From Bacilli bacterium (lineage in GTDB: Bacteria; Bacillota_I; Bacilli_A; RFN20; CAG-826): a DNA stretch of 51,885 nt. A program made the position numbers and the translations under genes. Positions 15,443-24,253 of this stretch are shown in pieces (the first letter of the stretch is position 1; the number at the start of each line of letters is the position of its first letter). The notes beneath the pieces are model-generated. The model had not been told where the DNA came from. It did no database searches and saw only the letters and a list, made by a program, of their open reading frames with translations. Location: contig JAKSUZ010000009.1 in the NCBI GenBank assembly GCA_024408505.1, positions 1 to 51,885 of the forward strand, given 5' to 3'.

Positions 15443-15892
15443 TTAATTCATTCTCTTTTTTAAATCCTCATCGATTACATATTTATAAAGTATCTTAAAT
15501 TCAGTATTCTCAAATAATAAGTTACTCGCATTATAGAATATATTAGGCACCTGATTAGGAAACGAAATCGGTTGGAAATATCTAACAAAAAGACCATATC
15601 GATTACATGCACTATCTTTTTCAATAGTGGCTTTATAACAAATAGGAAGAGTTATATTAAGCTTATTAAGAAAGAATGCAGTTTCATAATTAGGCTCAAT
15701 TTTCCCAAGACATAAACGCATTACTAAGAAATTACCTTCTAACGTAAACATTACCTCAAATCTTATTTCTTTATCCTTGTTATAGACTTTGGATAATAGA
15801 CTCTCTTTATATCTATAAGTCGGCTTTTGTAGATAAAAGGTAAGATTTGGATACCTCTCTTTTAATGTAGTTTGAATTTCTTGAATAGTCAT
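15443..15892 (-). CDS. Uncharacterised protein, first gene of a two-gene unit
   Basis: A 149-residue alpha/beta protein of unknown family. The alternation of strands (RFEVMFTLEGNFLVMRL) and helices recalls YbjN-like or chaperone-like folds, but this is only an impression. It is transcribed divergently from the helix-turn-helix gene at 16068, with about 175 bp between them. Confidence 0.55.
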   Translation of the reverse strand: MTIQEIQTTLKERYPNLTFYLQKPTYRYKESLLSKVYNKDKEIRFEVMFTLEGNFLVMRLCLGKIEPNYETAFFLNKLNITLPICYKATIEKDSACNRYGLFVRYFQPISFPNQVPNIFYNASNLLFENTEFKILYKYVIDEDLKKRMN

Positions 15893-16011
15893 ATTTATTA
15901 GTATAGAGATAATGATGCACGATTATTACCCCATGCCTCCTTGTAGGATAAATTATAGGGATAAGATATAATCTTTGTCAATAGCAAAATGTAAAAAAGT
16001 GTAAATTATGC

Positions 16012-16039
16012 TTTACTTTAATTTTCTTTAGTGTAAGAT
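16012..16039 (+). promoter_or_regulatory. Promoter of the membrane-protein cassette
   Basis: TTTACT (16012-16017), 16 bases, TAAGAT (16034-16039). AAAGGAGG follows before the ATG at 16068. Confidence 0.6.
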
Positions 16040-16067
16040 TAGAGTTATCCAGTAAAGGAGGAAAGAC

Positions 16068-16385
16068 ATGATTAATAAAGTAATTACTATTACTGAATTA
16101 GCATCATTAACGGGTAAATCACGTCCTACTTTATATAAGTATTGGACGAATTATTCCGAAAATAAGAAAGGCGATATTCCTTTTAGCATTATTAAACTAT
16201 TTGATTTAGTTAATAAGGATAATGCTTCTAAAAAAGAGATCGTTAATTATTGTAAGTCTACTTTCAGTAAGGTTAATGTCGATATGGATATCCAAGAGAT
16301 TATTAATCTACTTACGGATAATAAAGACAAAGTTGATTTAAAAGCAATCAAGAAAGCTATTAAGGAGGTAATTAAAAATGGCTAA
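16068..16385 (+). CDS. Small HTH protein (MerR-like helix-turn-helix)
   Basis: A 105-residue protein starting with a helix-turn-helix of MerR/excisionase type (ITELASLTGKSRPTLYKYW). The remainder is a lysine-rich helical region. The usual MerR effector domain is missing. AAAGGAGG precedes the ATG. Its last 8 bases overlap the next gene, so it is the first gene of a three-gene cassette and probably its regulator. Confidence 0.7.
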   Translation: MINKVITITELASLTGKSRPTLYKYWTNYSENKKGDIPFSIIKLFDLVNKDNASKKEIVNYCKSTFSKVNVDMDIQEIINLLTDNKDKVDLKAIKKAIKEVIKNG

Positions 16386-17325
16386 AGAGATTAAAAAAGA
16401 AAAGAAGGACTATCAAACACTATTCCTTCACGTCCAGGAATTACGCTTAAACGAAGACAAGCGCATTATGGATGAGAAATTAAAAGCAACTCAAAGAGTA
16501 GAATCGCATGGTTCATTCTTTGATAAAGCAAAGACTACTTTTAAGAATACATATAATAAAGTAGTATCTAGCGCTGGTAACTACGATAAGAAAAATAAAA
16601 CGATTGTAGAAGAAGTAGAGAAATTTAATAAAGATAATACTTCAATTAAAGAAAGTGAAGCTAATGAACAATTAAAAGCATTAATTGCTTCTGATAAAAC
16701 TGGCATTGCTCAATTAATGTTTGATATCAATGTAATTTTAGATAACAAATATAAATACACTTATTTTAATGATGGATTAAAGTTGGTGTCTAAATATCTT
16801 CATGACAAGGAAGACTATCTTTTAGACCTTAAAGAAGACTTAGAGAAGACTTATAAGGCTGTGGCGGATAAAAGCCTATCCTTAGCTCAAATGGGCGCTC
16901 TAGCGGGTGTTTCCTTAGCGGCGGTACTTGCATGCATCATTGTTCCATTTACTACTCCAGCAGTTGCTGCCGGTGGAGCAGCAGTATCAACTTTATTTGT
17001 TGGTGCAGCTCTTATTGGTGGTACTTATATTGGAATGAAAGAATATAACCAAGAAGAAGTTAAGAAACAATTCCAAAAGTTCACTCCAGATGAATTAGCG
17101 ATGCATTTATCAATTCAAATACTTTGTATTAAGCATTTAAAGAAACAATTAAAAGAAGAAGAGTTTAAGGATCGTCTTAATCTCATCTTAGAAGAACTTA
17201 ATACTTTAAAGTCTGATTTAGATTACTATCTATTTGTAGAAAAACAAGATATCGCTAAGAATAAGAATAAACTTCATGTATTCCATGGCTTTGATAATTG
17301 TTTAGAGGAGGCCTTAGGACTTTAA
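16378..17325 (+). CDS. Membrane protein with central glycine/alanine-rich hydrophobic helices
   Basis: A 315-residue protein of unknown family. Residues 1-170 are helical and strongly charged, likely coiled coil. Residues about 173-220 form two hydrophobic helices rich in Gly and Ala (MGALAGVSLAAVLACIIVPF, then AAVSTLFVGAALIGGTYIGM). The last 95 residues are again helical. This layout resembles membrane effectors or remodelling proteins more than transporters. AAGGAGG precedes its ATG inside the previous gene. It lies directly upstream of the RecQ-PRTase and DprA-like pair, so it may be the membrane effector of that locus. That is inference. Confidence 0.65.
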   Translation: MAKEIKKEKKDYQTLFLHVQELRLNEDKRIMDEKLKATQRVESHGSFFDKAKTTFKNTYNKVVSSAGNYDKKNKTIVEEVEKFNKDNTSIKESEANEQLKALIASDKTGIAQLMFDINVILDNKYKYTYFNDGLKLVSKYLHDKEDYLLDLKEDLEKTYKAVADKSLSLAQMGALAGVSLAAVLACIIVPFTTPAVAAGGAAVSTLFVGAALIGGTYIGMKEYNQEEVKKQFQKFTPDELAMHLSIQILCIKHLKKQLKEEEFKDRLNLILEELNTLKSDLDYYLFVEKQDIAKNKNKLHVFHGFDNCLEEALGL

Positions 17326-17326
17326 T

Positions 17327-17452
17327 ATGCATGTAAGTAAATTAATATTTGGATTATTAGTAGGATTTACGGTGGGAGTAATTGGCACTATTGTTACAGT
17401 TAGAAAGGTTGCAAAGAAAGTTTATTATAGCAATAATAATGGAAATAACTAA
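17327..17452 (+). CDS. 41-residue single-span membrane peptide
   Basis: A short frame beginning one base after the previous stop, with GAGG about 20 bases upstream. It encodes one hydrophobic span (LIFGLLVGFTVGVIGTIVTV) followed by a basic stretch RKVAKKVYY and an Asn-rich tail. The tight spacing and clean composition argue that it is real. It may be a small partner of the preceding membrane protein. It could also be toxic, like type I toxin peptides, but no antisense RNA was found over it. Confidence 0.6.
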   Translation: MHVSKLIFGLLVGFTVGVIGTIVTVRKVAKKVYYSNNNGNN

Positions 17453-17461
17453 GATTAATAT

Positions 17462-17490
17462 TTGCTAAAATATGTTGGTAAAAATACATT
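17462..17490 (+). promoter_or_regulatory. Promoter before the RecQ-PRTase gene
   Basis: TTGCTA (17462-17467), 17 bases, TACATT (17485-17490), then eight bases to the ATG at 17499. There is no ribosome binding site, so a leaderless transcript is predicted. Confidence 0.5.
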
Positions 17491-17498
17491 AAGAAAAT

Positions 17499-19682
17499 AT
17501 GACTATTAGAGAAGAAGCCTATCAAATATTGAACGAAGTGTATGGCAAAAATTTACGAAACACCTATCACAAACAATTAGATTGCATTGAAGCGACATTA
17601 TCTAATCATCGAACACTCGTGGTTCAAAAGACTGGATGGGGTAAATCGGCTATTTATTTTACATGTACTAAAATTAATAGATTAAACCATAAAGGAGTGA
17701 CTTTGGTTATATCACCTCTTTTAGTTTTAATAGAAAATCAAATTTTAGCCGCTAATCGATTTGGGTTAAAAGCAGAAAAGTTTGATGGGACAAACCATCT
17801 TGATCATTCAATGATAATAAATAAATTAATCACTGATCAAATTGACATTTTGTTTATCACGCCGGAGAGCTTGATAAAAAATTTAGTGCCTCATTTAAAA
17901 AACATTAAATTAGGTATGTTTGTAATAGATGAAGTTCATTGTATTTCAGAATGGGGTCATGATTTTAGAATGGATTATAGGAAATTGGTTGATGTTGTAC
18001 ATCAATTAAACTACTCATCTTTTCCAATATTAGCGACTACTGCCACTGCTACAAGCGCTGTAATAGAAGATTTAAAAGAACAAATAGGCCCTAATCTTAA
18101 AGTGTATCGTGGTAATTTGTTTAGAGATAATCTATACATACAGCCAATTATGTTTGATTCCAAAGAAACTAAATATGCGTGGATTCTTCAACATATAAAC
18201 GATTTTCTTGGAGTTGGAATAATATATTGCCTGACAACTCGAGAGTGTGATGATTTATCGAATTTTTTAGTGAACTATGGAATAGCAGCGCGCCCATATC
18301 ACAATAATTTAGACGATGAAGCTGCTAGAAAAAATATAGAACTTTTCGAAAAAAACGAAGTCAAAGTGATTTGCGCAACAAATAAACTGGGTATGGGATA
18401 CGATAAAGGTGATATTAAATTTATTATTCATTTTCAAAAACCTAAAAGTTTAGTTTCGTATTATCAAGAAATGGGACGAGCCGGGAGAAATATTTCACAT
18501 GCAATCTCTATAGTAATGTCATCACCGGACGATGAAAATGTTTTAAATTACTTTATCGATAATGCTTTCCCGACTGAGGGAACGATGCGTGAAGTGCTTA
18601 ATGCGTTTGATAAAATAAATGATAGAGCAATTGAAAAGGCGCGTAATAAACCTTTCTCGTTATTTGTTAAAAAACCTGAAATAAGAATAGGCAAAATTGT
18701 AAAAGAAATAAATAAATCAAAACCAGAAATTGAAAATGCAATTAAATTTCTAGAATTTAACGGTTATGTTAAAAAAAGTGAAATTAAGAAAGATTCCGGA
18801 AAAATTATATACGCATATGCTAAGATGCCGAAACAATTTGTGTATGACGGCAATCATTATAGGAAGATAACTCAATTAAGAAAACAACAGGCGATTGATG
18901 TTGCAGAGTTATTTAAAACCGATGAATGCATTAATAGTTTTATGCTTAAAAAGCTCGGTGAAGAAGAAATTGGTATATGTAAATTTTGTGCCAATTGTTT
19001 GGACAAAATAATAAGCGAAGATATAGATCCTTCTTACCTAGAAGAGGTGAAGAAATACGAAAAAATGACTTACTATCCAATACAGATTATTCGTTGCTAT
19101 CGCGCCTGTTACTCTTATAGTTTAGTCAACGGCGCTAAAGAGAAGTTGTTAGAAGGTGAATTTATACCGGGTTTTGCATTATGTCGCTATCGAAAAGACT
19201 ATTTAGGTAAAATAGCATTCGAAATGCGCGAGAGCAATGAAACTTGTTCAGCGGAAATTATAGAAAAAGCGATTAAGCTCTTTAAAAAAGAGAACTACAT
19301 AAAAAAACATAATTTTGAATATATAACCTGTGTCCCTTCCTATCGCAATAAAAATTTAAATTCTTTTACAAAAAAAATAGGTGAACTACTTAATTTGAAA
19401 TATGTGGACTGTATAGAAAAAATTAATTCGCAGATTGAACAAAAAACTATGCATAATCAGCATTTTCAAATTAAAAATGTCAAAGAAAATTATAAATTAA
19501 ATGATAAAATTAACTATAAAGATATGAATATAGTGCTTGTTGATGATGTTATCCGAAGCGGTGCAACTATATCAAATATAGGATATAAACTATTGAAAGC
19601 TGGTGCTAAAAAAATTTTGCCTTTAGTAATAGCCGATGCTAGTATTACAAAAAACTTTGAGGATGAAGATGATGAAGAATGA
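17499..19682 (+). CDS. RecQ-family helicase fused to a ComF-like phosphoribosyltransferase
   Basis: A 727-residue fusion. Residues 1-350 are a superfamily 2 helicase of RecQ type: QKTGWGKS (43-50), DEVHCISEWGHDFR (144-157, close to RecQ's DEAHC-WGHDFR), LATTATAT (178-185) and QEMGRAGR (323-330). A RecQ-like zinc-binding region with CKFCANC follows near 490. The last 150 residues form a phosphoribosyltransferase domain with VDDVIRSGAT (681-690), the PRPP-binding motif, and CVPSYRNK, as in ComFC-type proteins. The next gene is DprA-like and its start overlaps this one. Competence uses a helicase (ComFA), ComFC and DprA together; here equivalents are condensed in an island. Function on invading single-stranded DNA is inference. 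Confidence 0.85.
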   Translation: MTIREEAYQILNEVYGKNLRNTYHKQLDCIEATLSNHRTLVVQKTGWGKSAIYFTCTKINRLNHKGVTLVISPLLVLIENQILAANRFGLKAEKFDGTNHLDHSMIINKLITDQIDILFITPESLIKNLVPHLKNIKLGMFVIDEVHCISEWGHDFRMDYRKLVDVVHQLNYSSFPILATTATATSAVIEDLKEQIGPNLKVYRGNLFRDNLYIQPIMFDSKETKYAWILQHINDFLGVGIIYCLTTRECDDLSNFLVNYGIAARPYHNNLDDEAARKNIELFEKNEVKVICATNKLGMGYDKGDIKFIIHFQKPKSLVSYYQEMGRAGRNISHAISIVMSSPDDENVLNYFIDNAFPTEGTMREVLNAFDKINDRAIEKARNKPFSLFVKKPEIRIGKIVKEINKSKPEIENAIKFLEFNGYVKKSEIKKDSGKIIYAYAKMPKQFVYDGNHYRKITQLRKQQAIDVAELFKTDECINSFMLKKLGEEEIGICKFCANCLDKIISEDIDPSYLEEVKKYEKMTYYPIQIIRCYRACYSYSLVNGAKEKLLEGEFIPGFALCRYRKDYLGKIAFEMRESNETCSAEIIEKAIKLFKKENYIKKHNFEYITCVPSYRNKNLNSFTKKIGELLNLKYVDCIEKINSQIEQKTMHNQHFQIKNVKENYKLNDKINYKDMNIVLVDDVIRSGATISNIGYKLLKAGAKKILPLVIADASITKNFEDEDDEE

Positions 19683-20904
19683 TCGAGACGTTTTAATCCT
19701 CTTAGCGACAACTATGTGCGTTGGGGACAATATGCATCCGTTTTCTAATACGGAAATTTATAAAATAATTACTAAACTTAAACTGCGAAATCATACATTA
19801 AAAGATATGTATGGTAAAACAGAAGATGAAATTTTCACTTTATTTTTTGAAAAGAATGAAAAAGTAAAGGAGAATGTTGATTTTATCAAAAGGATAAGCG
19901 TGCTGCTATCACGTGAACCCAACTTGTCATTTTCGTTCGTGGAAATGTCCGAATGGGCAATTAAAATAGTCACTATTCTTGACGATGCTTATCCTAAAGC
20001 TATTAAAAACGTGCTCGGAGAAAAATCTCCAGTTTTGCTTTATTATTGTGGTAATTTAGAAATTTTGAATAAACCAGCTATTGGTTTCAGCGGCTCTCGA
20101 GCGAAAAGAGCTAATAAGAAAGATTACAATGATACTCAGGCATGGTCTCAATTCGCTTGTCAACACGGATATACAATAGTTGTAGGTGGCGCGAGCGGAA
20201 TAGATTCTTTTGCCTTACAATCCGCATTAAACAACCAAACTAGCTTTATTGAAGTTTTGGCAAATGAAACCATTAGTCACATTAAGATTGGGCCGATTTC
20301 TAATGCGATTTCTAATAATCGAGGATTGATTATTTCTGAATGCGATCCATTTGCACCATACAGTGTGGGGAAAACATTGGGGCGCAATAAGTTCATTTAC
20401 ATATTATCAAAATATGTAATAGTGATAAAAGCGATATATGAAATAAAGAATAAGAAAAAAATCGGCGGAACTTGGAATGGCGCAATCGAAAATTTAAATT
20501 CACATTATAAGAATCTTCTTGTCTTTGATAATCAAAAAAATAATGGGAATAAGGAATTGATAAAACTAGGTGCGATGAAAATATCTTATCCAGATGATCC
20601 AATAAGTAGAGAAATAGTATTGGCAGAGGGTAATATCTATCAAAGAAAAAGCGCTACTGATGATTATAGTAAAAAAATAATTTCTGTCTTAAAAGACCCG
20701 CAGACTTTAAACGAAATTAATTTTACAAAAAACGAATTAGCAAAATTGCCTGAAATTAAGCAAGAGATTTCAAAAGTAAAATTTTCGATTGACGAAATGA
20801 ATTTAAATAAAAAACTCTTAAGTAAAATTAAAAAATACTGTGAACAAAAAGCGAATTGCACTATGCATCAAATGTCATTGTTTGATTTCACAGAAAATCA
20901 ATAG
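19672..20904 (+). CDS. DprA/Smf-like protein with C-terminal sliding-clamp motif
   Basis: A protein of about 410 residues with a central Rossmann-type DprA/SLOG domain. GFSGSRAKR (138-146) and GGASGID (172-178) are the expected nucleotide-loop motifs. The N-terminal 110 residues are helical, as in DprA. The C-terminal 100 residues are charged and end with QMSLF (400-404), which fits the QLxLF consensus for binding the beta sliding clamp. GAGG at 19659-19662 selects the ATG at 19672 or 19669 over the longer frame at 19636, so it overlaps the RecQ-PRTase gene by 11 bases. DprA normally loads RecA on incoming single strands. This copy probably partners the fused helicase. Confidence 0.82.
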   Translation: MKNDRDVLILLATTMCVGDNMHPFSNTEIYKIITKLKLRNHTLKDMYGKTEDEIFTLFFEKNEKVKENVDFIKRISVLLSREPNLSFSFVEMSEWAIKIVTILDDAYPKAIKNVLGEKSPVLLYYCGNLEILNKPAIGFSGSRAKRANKKDYNDTQAWSQFACQHGYTIVVGGASGIDSFALQSALNNQTSFIEVLANETISHIKIGPISNAISNNRGLIISECDPFAPYSVGKTLGRNKFIYILSKYVIVIKAIYEIKNKKKIGGTWNGAIENLNSHYKNLLVFDNQKNNGNKELIKLGAMKISYPDDPISREIVLAEGNIYQRKSATDDYSKKIISVLKDPQTLNEINFTKNELAKLPEIKQEISKVKFSIDEMNLNKKLLSKIKKYCEQKANCTMHQMSLFDFTENQ

Positions 20905-20956
20905 ATAGCATTATTTGAATGTAGAAATAATGAAGCAATGTAGGATTAATTTCAGT

Positions 20957-20981
20957 CTCACCCTATCTGCGATACCGTGAG
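20957..20981 (+). repeat. 25-bp island palindrome, copy 7
   Basis: CTCACCCTATCTGCGATACC then GTGAG. It is the most diverged 25-bp copy and the first in the right-hand orientation. It lies between the DprA-like gene and the convergent gene at 20984. Confidence 0.7.
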
Positions 20982-20983
20982 GT

Positions 20984-21367
20984 TTAATCTAACGTAGGAC
21001 AATGGTTGTCTAGTAGTAGTTCGTTAATCTTGAAGTAGTTATATATCTTATTTTCTAAACAATAACGGATTACAAGGGCGAAAGTAGATGAACTTGATAA
21101 AGTATATCCTAGTTTCTTTAATAAAGTCTTACATTCTAAATTAGAGCATTTTAATCCGATTGCGAGTTTAACTGCATTAGTGAGAGATGGTTCCATTTGA
21201 CTAGAGATAATCTTTGAATAAGTCTGACGAGACATATTCATAGGTTTATATATATCTACTGGTTTAATATTCTTTTCTTTCATTAATTTATAGAAATAAG
21301 TTAAGAAATCGCTCTTGCGATCTTCACTTACTTTATTTCTCTTACAAAATGATTCAAAGCTTTCCAT
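20984..21367 (-). CDS. XRE-like DNA-binding protein
   Basis: A 127-residue protein with a helix-turn-helix at about residues 30-75 (IKPVDIYKPMNMSRQTYSKI, then EPSLTNAVKLAIGL). The C-terminal part is helical. It is divergent from the HD-domain gene, with 91 bp between the start codons, and may regulate that gene. No other domain is visible. Confidence 0.65.
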   Translation of the reverse strand: MESFESFCKRNKVSEDRKSDFLTYFYKLMKEKNIKPVDIYKPMNMSRQTYSKIISSQMEPSLTNAVKLAIGLKCSNLECKTLLKKLGYTLSSSSTFALVIRYCLENKIYNYFKINELLLDNHCPTLD

Positions 21368-21458
21368 TACATTCTTATTTTATCATTGTCCCCTATGAGT
21401 TGACCGATTAATGATAATTATTTTCTATACTAGTGGTGTCGATAGGAGGAAATAGATT

Positions 21459-22145
21459 ATGGATATCGATGAAAAAGAAAAAATGAGAGAAGAAGACAAA
21501 ATTATCTATCTCTCACAAGCAATTGATTTAGCGTGCATTATGCACAAAGATCAAAAACGTAAAGGAAGTGAATTGCCTTATACGACCCATTTATTTAAGG
21601 TTCAATCGCTATTAAGTTATTACCACCAGAGTGTAATATGTCGGATGGCAGGTATGTGTCATGATTTATTAGAAGATACAGATGCAACCTTTGAACTGAT
21701 TGAACGAAAGTTAGGTTATGATACCGCTATGATAGTTAAAGCCTTAACACTTGATAAGAAACTAGGATGGCGTAAAGCTCGTGAAGCGTTTATTGAATAT
21801 TATGCGAATTTTAGAAACTTTGATGTATATGATCAAGATATTATTCCTTGGTATAACATCTGGACAGTTAAAGTAGCGGATATTATTTGTAACTTACAAG
21901 ATATGTATTTAGAATATCCAAAACTAGGCGATAAATTATTCGATCGCTTTAACGCTTCTAAAGAAGAACAAGCTTGGTATTATGCAAGTATCTTAATTTG
22001 GGCAGAAGTGATTTTAAAAGGTAACTTAGGGATGCAAAAAGCAATTATTCAGGGTAAAAAGTATTTCGTAAAAGTATTTGGAGAAGAAGCTTATTATAAG
22101 AACACTCCAGATATAGCTGCCTATATCAAGAAATGGAGTAAATAA
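21459..22145 (+). CDS. HD-domain phosphohydrolase (RelA/SpoT-like)
   Basis: A 228-residue protein with an HD hydrolase domain. The first His is in YTTHLF, MCHDLLEDTDAT is the HD motif with the ED pair seen in SpoT-type (p)ppGpp hydrolases, and KVADIICNLQDM supplies the last Asp. No synthetase, TGS or ACT domain is present, so it is a small hydrolase. It may degrade (p)ppGpp or a related signalling nucleotide, as small alarmone hydrolases do. GGAGG precedes the ATG and a TATACT box lies near 21426. It is divergent from an XRE-like gene. A protective role against a nucleotide toxin is possible but not shown. Confidence 0.72.
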   Translation: MDIDEKEKMREEDKIIYLSQAIDLACIMHKDQKRKGSELPYTTHLFKVQSLLSYYHQSVICRMAGMCHDLLEDTDATFELIERKLGYDTAMIVKALTLDKKLGWRKAREAFIEYYANFRNFDVYDQDIIPWYNIWTVKVADIICNLQDMYLEYPKLGDKLFDRFNASKEEQAWYYASILIWAEVILKGNLGMQKAIIQGKKYFVKVFGEEAYYKNTPDIAAYIKKWSK

Positions 22146-22151
22146 TGCTGC

Positions 22152-22303
22152 CTCACCCCGATAAGATCGTCGTGAGTGAGCTATACCATATTATGTAAAC
22201 CAAGCGAGGATTTTTAATATTTTTATATTTATAAATAAATATATTGTTATTTAAGTGCGGGTTTACTCCTTCTTTTTACGTATAAAGGAATAGGAGGACA
22301 TAT
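22152..22303 (+). promoter_or_regulatory. Class 1 cassette leader, copy B (with 25-bp palindrome copy 8)
   Basis: Starts with the palindrome at 22152-22176 (CTCACCCCGATAAGATCG...GTGAG). Then come GTAAACC, an AT-rich core, GGTTTAC, and CTCCT, which can pair with AGGAG of the ribosome binding site. It is nearly identical to 24605-24757, with a few changes after the GTAAACC element. The palindrome lies 6 bp after the HD gene stop. Confidence 0.75.
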
Positions 22304-22576
22304 ATGATCAAAAGTAAATTAGTCAGCACTAAAGAATTTATAGAGATTCTCAATAATTTGTCACCTGATTATCAAGTTCGGGTGTATTATGGTAATGAAG
22401 GACGACATAATCCTATGAGTAATCATAACAAAGAAAAAATGACATTGACTAAGTTAGCGGAACAGATGAATACTCGTTTTGATAATTTAGAAAAAGATGT
22501 TAATGCTAGGATTGATCGAATTGACGCTCGTCTTGATTACATTGTTAAAGTAAATAATTTAAAAGATAGTAAGTAA
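22304..22576 (+). CDS. Small coiled-coil protein, family member B
   Basis: A 90-residue protein identical to the one at 24758-25030. The N-terminal part (EILNNLSPDYQVRVYY) corresponds to the LKNPSP motif of the other members. The C-terminal half (FDNLEKDVNARIDRIDARLD) is a coiled coil. AGGAGG precedes the ATG. The whole leader plus gene is one copy of a direct repeat of about 425 bp. Identical copies this close together mean a recent duplication or gene conversion. Function unknown. Confidence 0.72.
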   Translation: MIKSKLVSTKEFIEILNNLSPDYQVRVYYGNEGRHNPMSNHNKEKMTLTKLAEQMNTRFDNLEKDVNARIDRIDARLDYIVKVNNLKDSK

Positions 22577-22605
22577 AACTATTTACTCAATTTATCTATA
22601 TAAGA

Positions 22606-23568
22606 TTATTCATCTTCGTAGAAATATTCTTCACTAGTGGGGGTAGTATCTAATAATCCTTCTATTTTCTTTTTTCGATCATGTGCATCAGCATCATAGG
22701 TATAGTTACTAGTGTCAGTGCGTTTTATTGCATCATCTTGATAGCTTTCTATTTTAATCGATGAAGGCTTATTTGGATTGTTTTTATAATAAGTCGAAGT
22801 AATTACTTCTTTAGTGTATATAGTAAAATCTTCTCCATATATAGTTTCAATCTTTAATACACAATCATAATCATCGTATTGATAAGTTGTGATATAGTCG
22901 TAATCGACATCTTTAGTCGCTTCATTTTCATAGGCGGTGTTTTTAATTACCCGTCCTTTTTCATCTATTTCTTGTTCAGTAGTAAGGATTAATTTATATT
23001 CACTATCTTGATAGTCATATCGTAGTTGTTTTTTAAATTCAGCATTATCACCAGGAAAATATTCATATTCATATTTATATTGTTCATTAAATGTGGCCAT
23101 GACGGAATTAATATGTTCTTCAGAAGTTTTTCGCGATAAATTATCGTATTGATAAATTGTTTTGCTAGTAGTCATCGCTCTTAGACTCATTCCACTAGAG
23201 GTCATTAATGTGATATTACCTTTTTCATCATATTCATATTCAGTGTGGATATTATTGATTGTTCCACTATCGTCAGTTAATTTATTATAAATTGGATCGT
23301 TATGATCGTTATAAGTCCATTCCTCGATATAAGTGTTAGTAAGTTTACCATCTTCATCATATTCTTTAATGGTTTGATTTGTCATATTGTTATTTTTATC
23401 ATAGGTATAGGAATATTCAGTTTTAACATTCCCAAAATAAGCAATCATCCTACTAGGTAGTTCAGAGTACTCAACTGGCGGAGTAGGAGGATCAGGAGTA
23501 TCTCCTCCACCATTATTACAACTAAATAAGCCTAAACATAATAAAGGCATTAATATTTTCTTTTTCAT
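22606..23568 (-). CDS. Lipoprotein with YD-like repeats
   Basis: A 320-residue protein exported as a lipoprotein: an MKKK start, a hydrophobic segment and the lipobox LFSC at about residues 13-16, then a Gly/Pro-rich linker. The rest is a series of strands of the form YDxxGN (YDEKGNITLM, YDEDGKLTN, YDNLSRKTSE), resembling RHS/YD repeats that build beta shells or sheets. It lacks the RHS core motif and any toxin tip. It is probably a surface protein. It lies opposite to the flanking cassettes and breaks the array between members B and D. Confidence 0.75.
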   Translation of the reverse strand: MKKKILMPLLCLGLFSCNNGGGDTPDPPTPPVEYSELPSRMIAYFGNVKTEYSYTYDKNNNMTNQTIKEYDEDGKLTNTYIEEWTYNDHNDPIYNKLTDDSGTINNIHTEYEYDEKGNITLMTSSGMSLRAMTTSKTIYQYDNLSRKTSEEHINSVMATFNEQYKYEYEYFPGDNAEFKKQLRYDYQDSEYKLILTTEQEIDEKGRVIKNTAYENEATKDVDYDYITTYQYDDYDCVLKIETIYGEDFTIYTKEVITSTYYKNNPNKPSSIKIESYQDDAIKRTDTSNYTYDADAHDRKKKIEGLLDTTPTSEEYFYEDE

Positions 23569-23595
23569 ACAATTCTATTATACATCAAAACCCGC

Positions 23596-23770
23596 CTCAC
23601 CCCGATTACATCGTCGTGAGCCTTTTTAATAAAAGTTAACCAATGCGTGGTTTGGTTAACATTTAAGAAAGTTCGAAAAAAATATATTTATTTAAATAAA
23701 TAAATATTTTAGGTGTCCGTGAGGATTTTGGCTTCTTTTTGTTAATTAACTAATAGGAGGTTATTTTATT
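23596..23770 (+). promoter_or_regulatory. Class 2 cassette leader, copy D (with 25-bp palindrome copy 9)
   Basis: Begins with the palindrome at 23596-23620 (CTCACCCCGATTACATCG...GTGAG). A hairpin GTTAACCA/TGGTT-GGTTAAC follows, then an AT-rich palindromic core and TTAATTAACTAATAGGAGG just before the ATG. The same leader recurs at 25037-25204 before an unrelated gene. Confidence 0.75.
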
Positions 23771-24253
23771 ATGAAAATAATTAATATTAAGAACAAGAAT
23801 GAAGCGCTAGAGATATTAGAGCGTTTTAAACAAAGAGAACAATCAGGAGTAGAGATAAAACTAATTAATGTTCATCTTTGTGATATCAATGATTTAGTGG
23901 GTGAAAAGATTTTCTCTAAAAACGATTTATATGTGACTGGAGAAACGCTTTATGATGTGATGCAACCGTTAGGAGGAAAAGGGCATCATCATTTTCATGG
24001 GATAACAATTTATGAATTTCTAGATGCGCTTAATTTTGCTAATAAACCGATTGGAATTTATACAACCTATCGCTCACGATACGTAATCGCCACCTTAGCG
24101 GTTAATTCAACAAACGAAAATATTGTGCTAGTGATTGAAAAAGGAGCTGGTCTTAAAAATAATCGTGATGCAAATATAAATAAATTGATTTCAATTTATC
24201 CTAAACACAACCTTGATAACGCAATTATTAAACACAAAGGAATTAAACTATAA
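23771..24253 (+). CDS. Candidate BECR/MuF-C-type RNase toxin
   Basis: A 160-residue protein. The C-terminal 110 residues resemble the phage MuF C-terminal / BECR nuclease group: HHFHGITIYEFLDALNFANK, then IGIYTTYRSRYVIATL, then a closing NKLISIYPKHNLDN. Members are proposed RNase toxins carried on mobile elements. The histidine cluster GKGHHHFHG might include a catalytic residue. No signal peptide is present. AGGAGG precedes the ATG, behind a class 2 leader. The T-run of a convergent small RNA touches its stop codon. I infer a toxin controlled by the RNA array downstream; other fates, such as an antiphage RNase, are possible. Confidence 0.55.
   Translation: MKIINIKNKNEALEILERFKQREQSGVEIKLINVHLCDINDLVGEKIFSKNDLYVTGETLYDVMQPLGGKGHHHFHGITIYEFLDALNFANKPIGIYTTYRSRYVIATLAVNSTNENIVLVIEKGAGLKNNRDANINKLISIYPKHNLDNAIIKHKGIKL

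Noticed and set aside
22606..23568. RHS toxin or polymorphic toxin
   Set aside because: It has YD-like strands and a lipobox but no RHS core motif or toxin tip domain.
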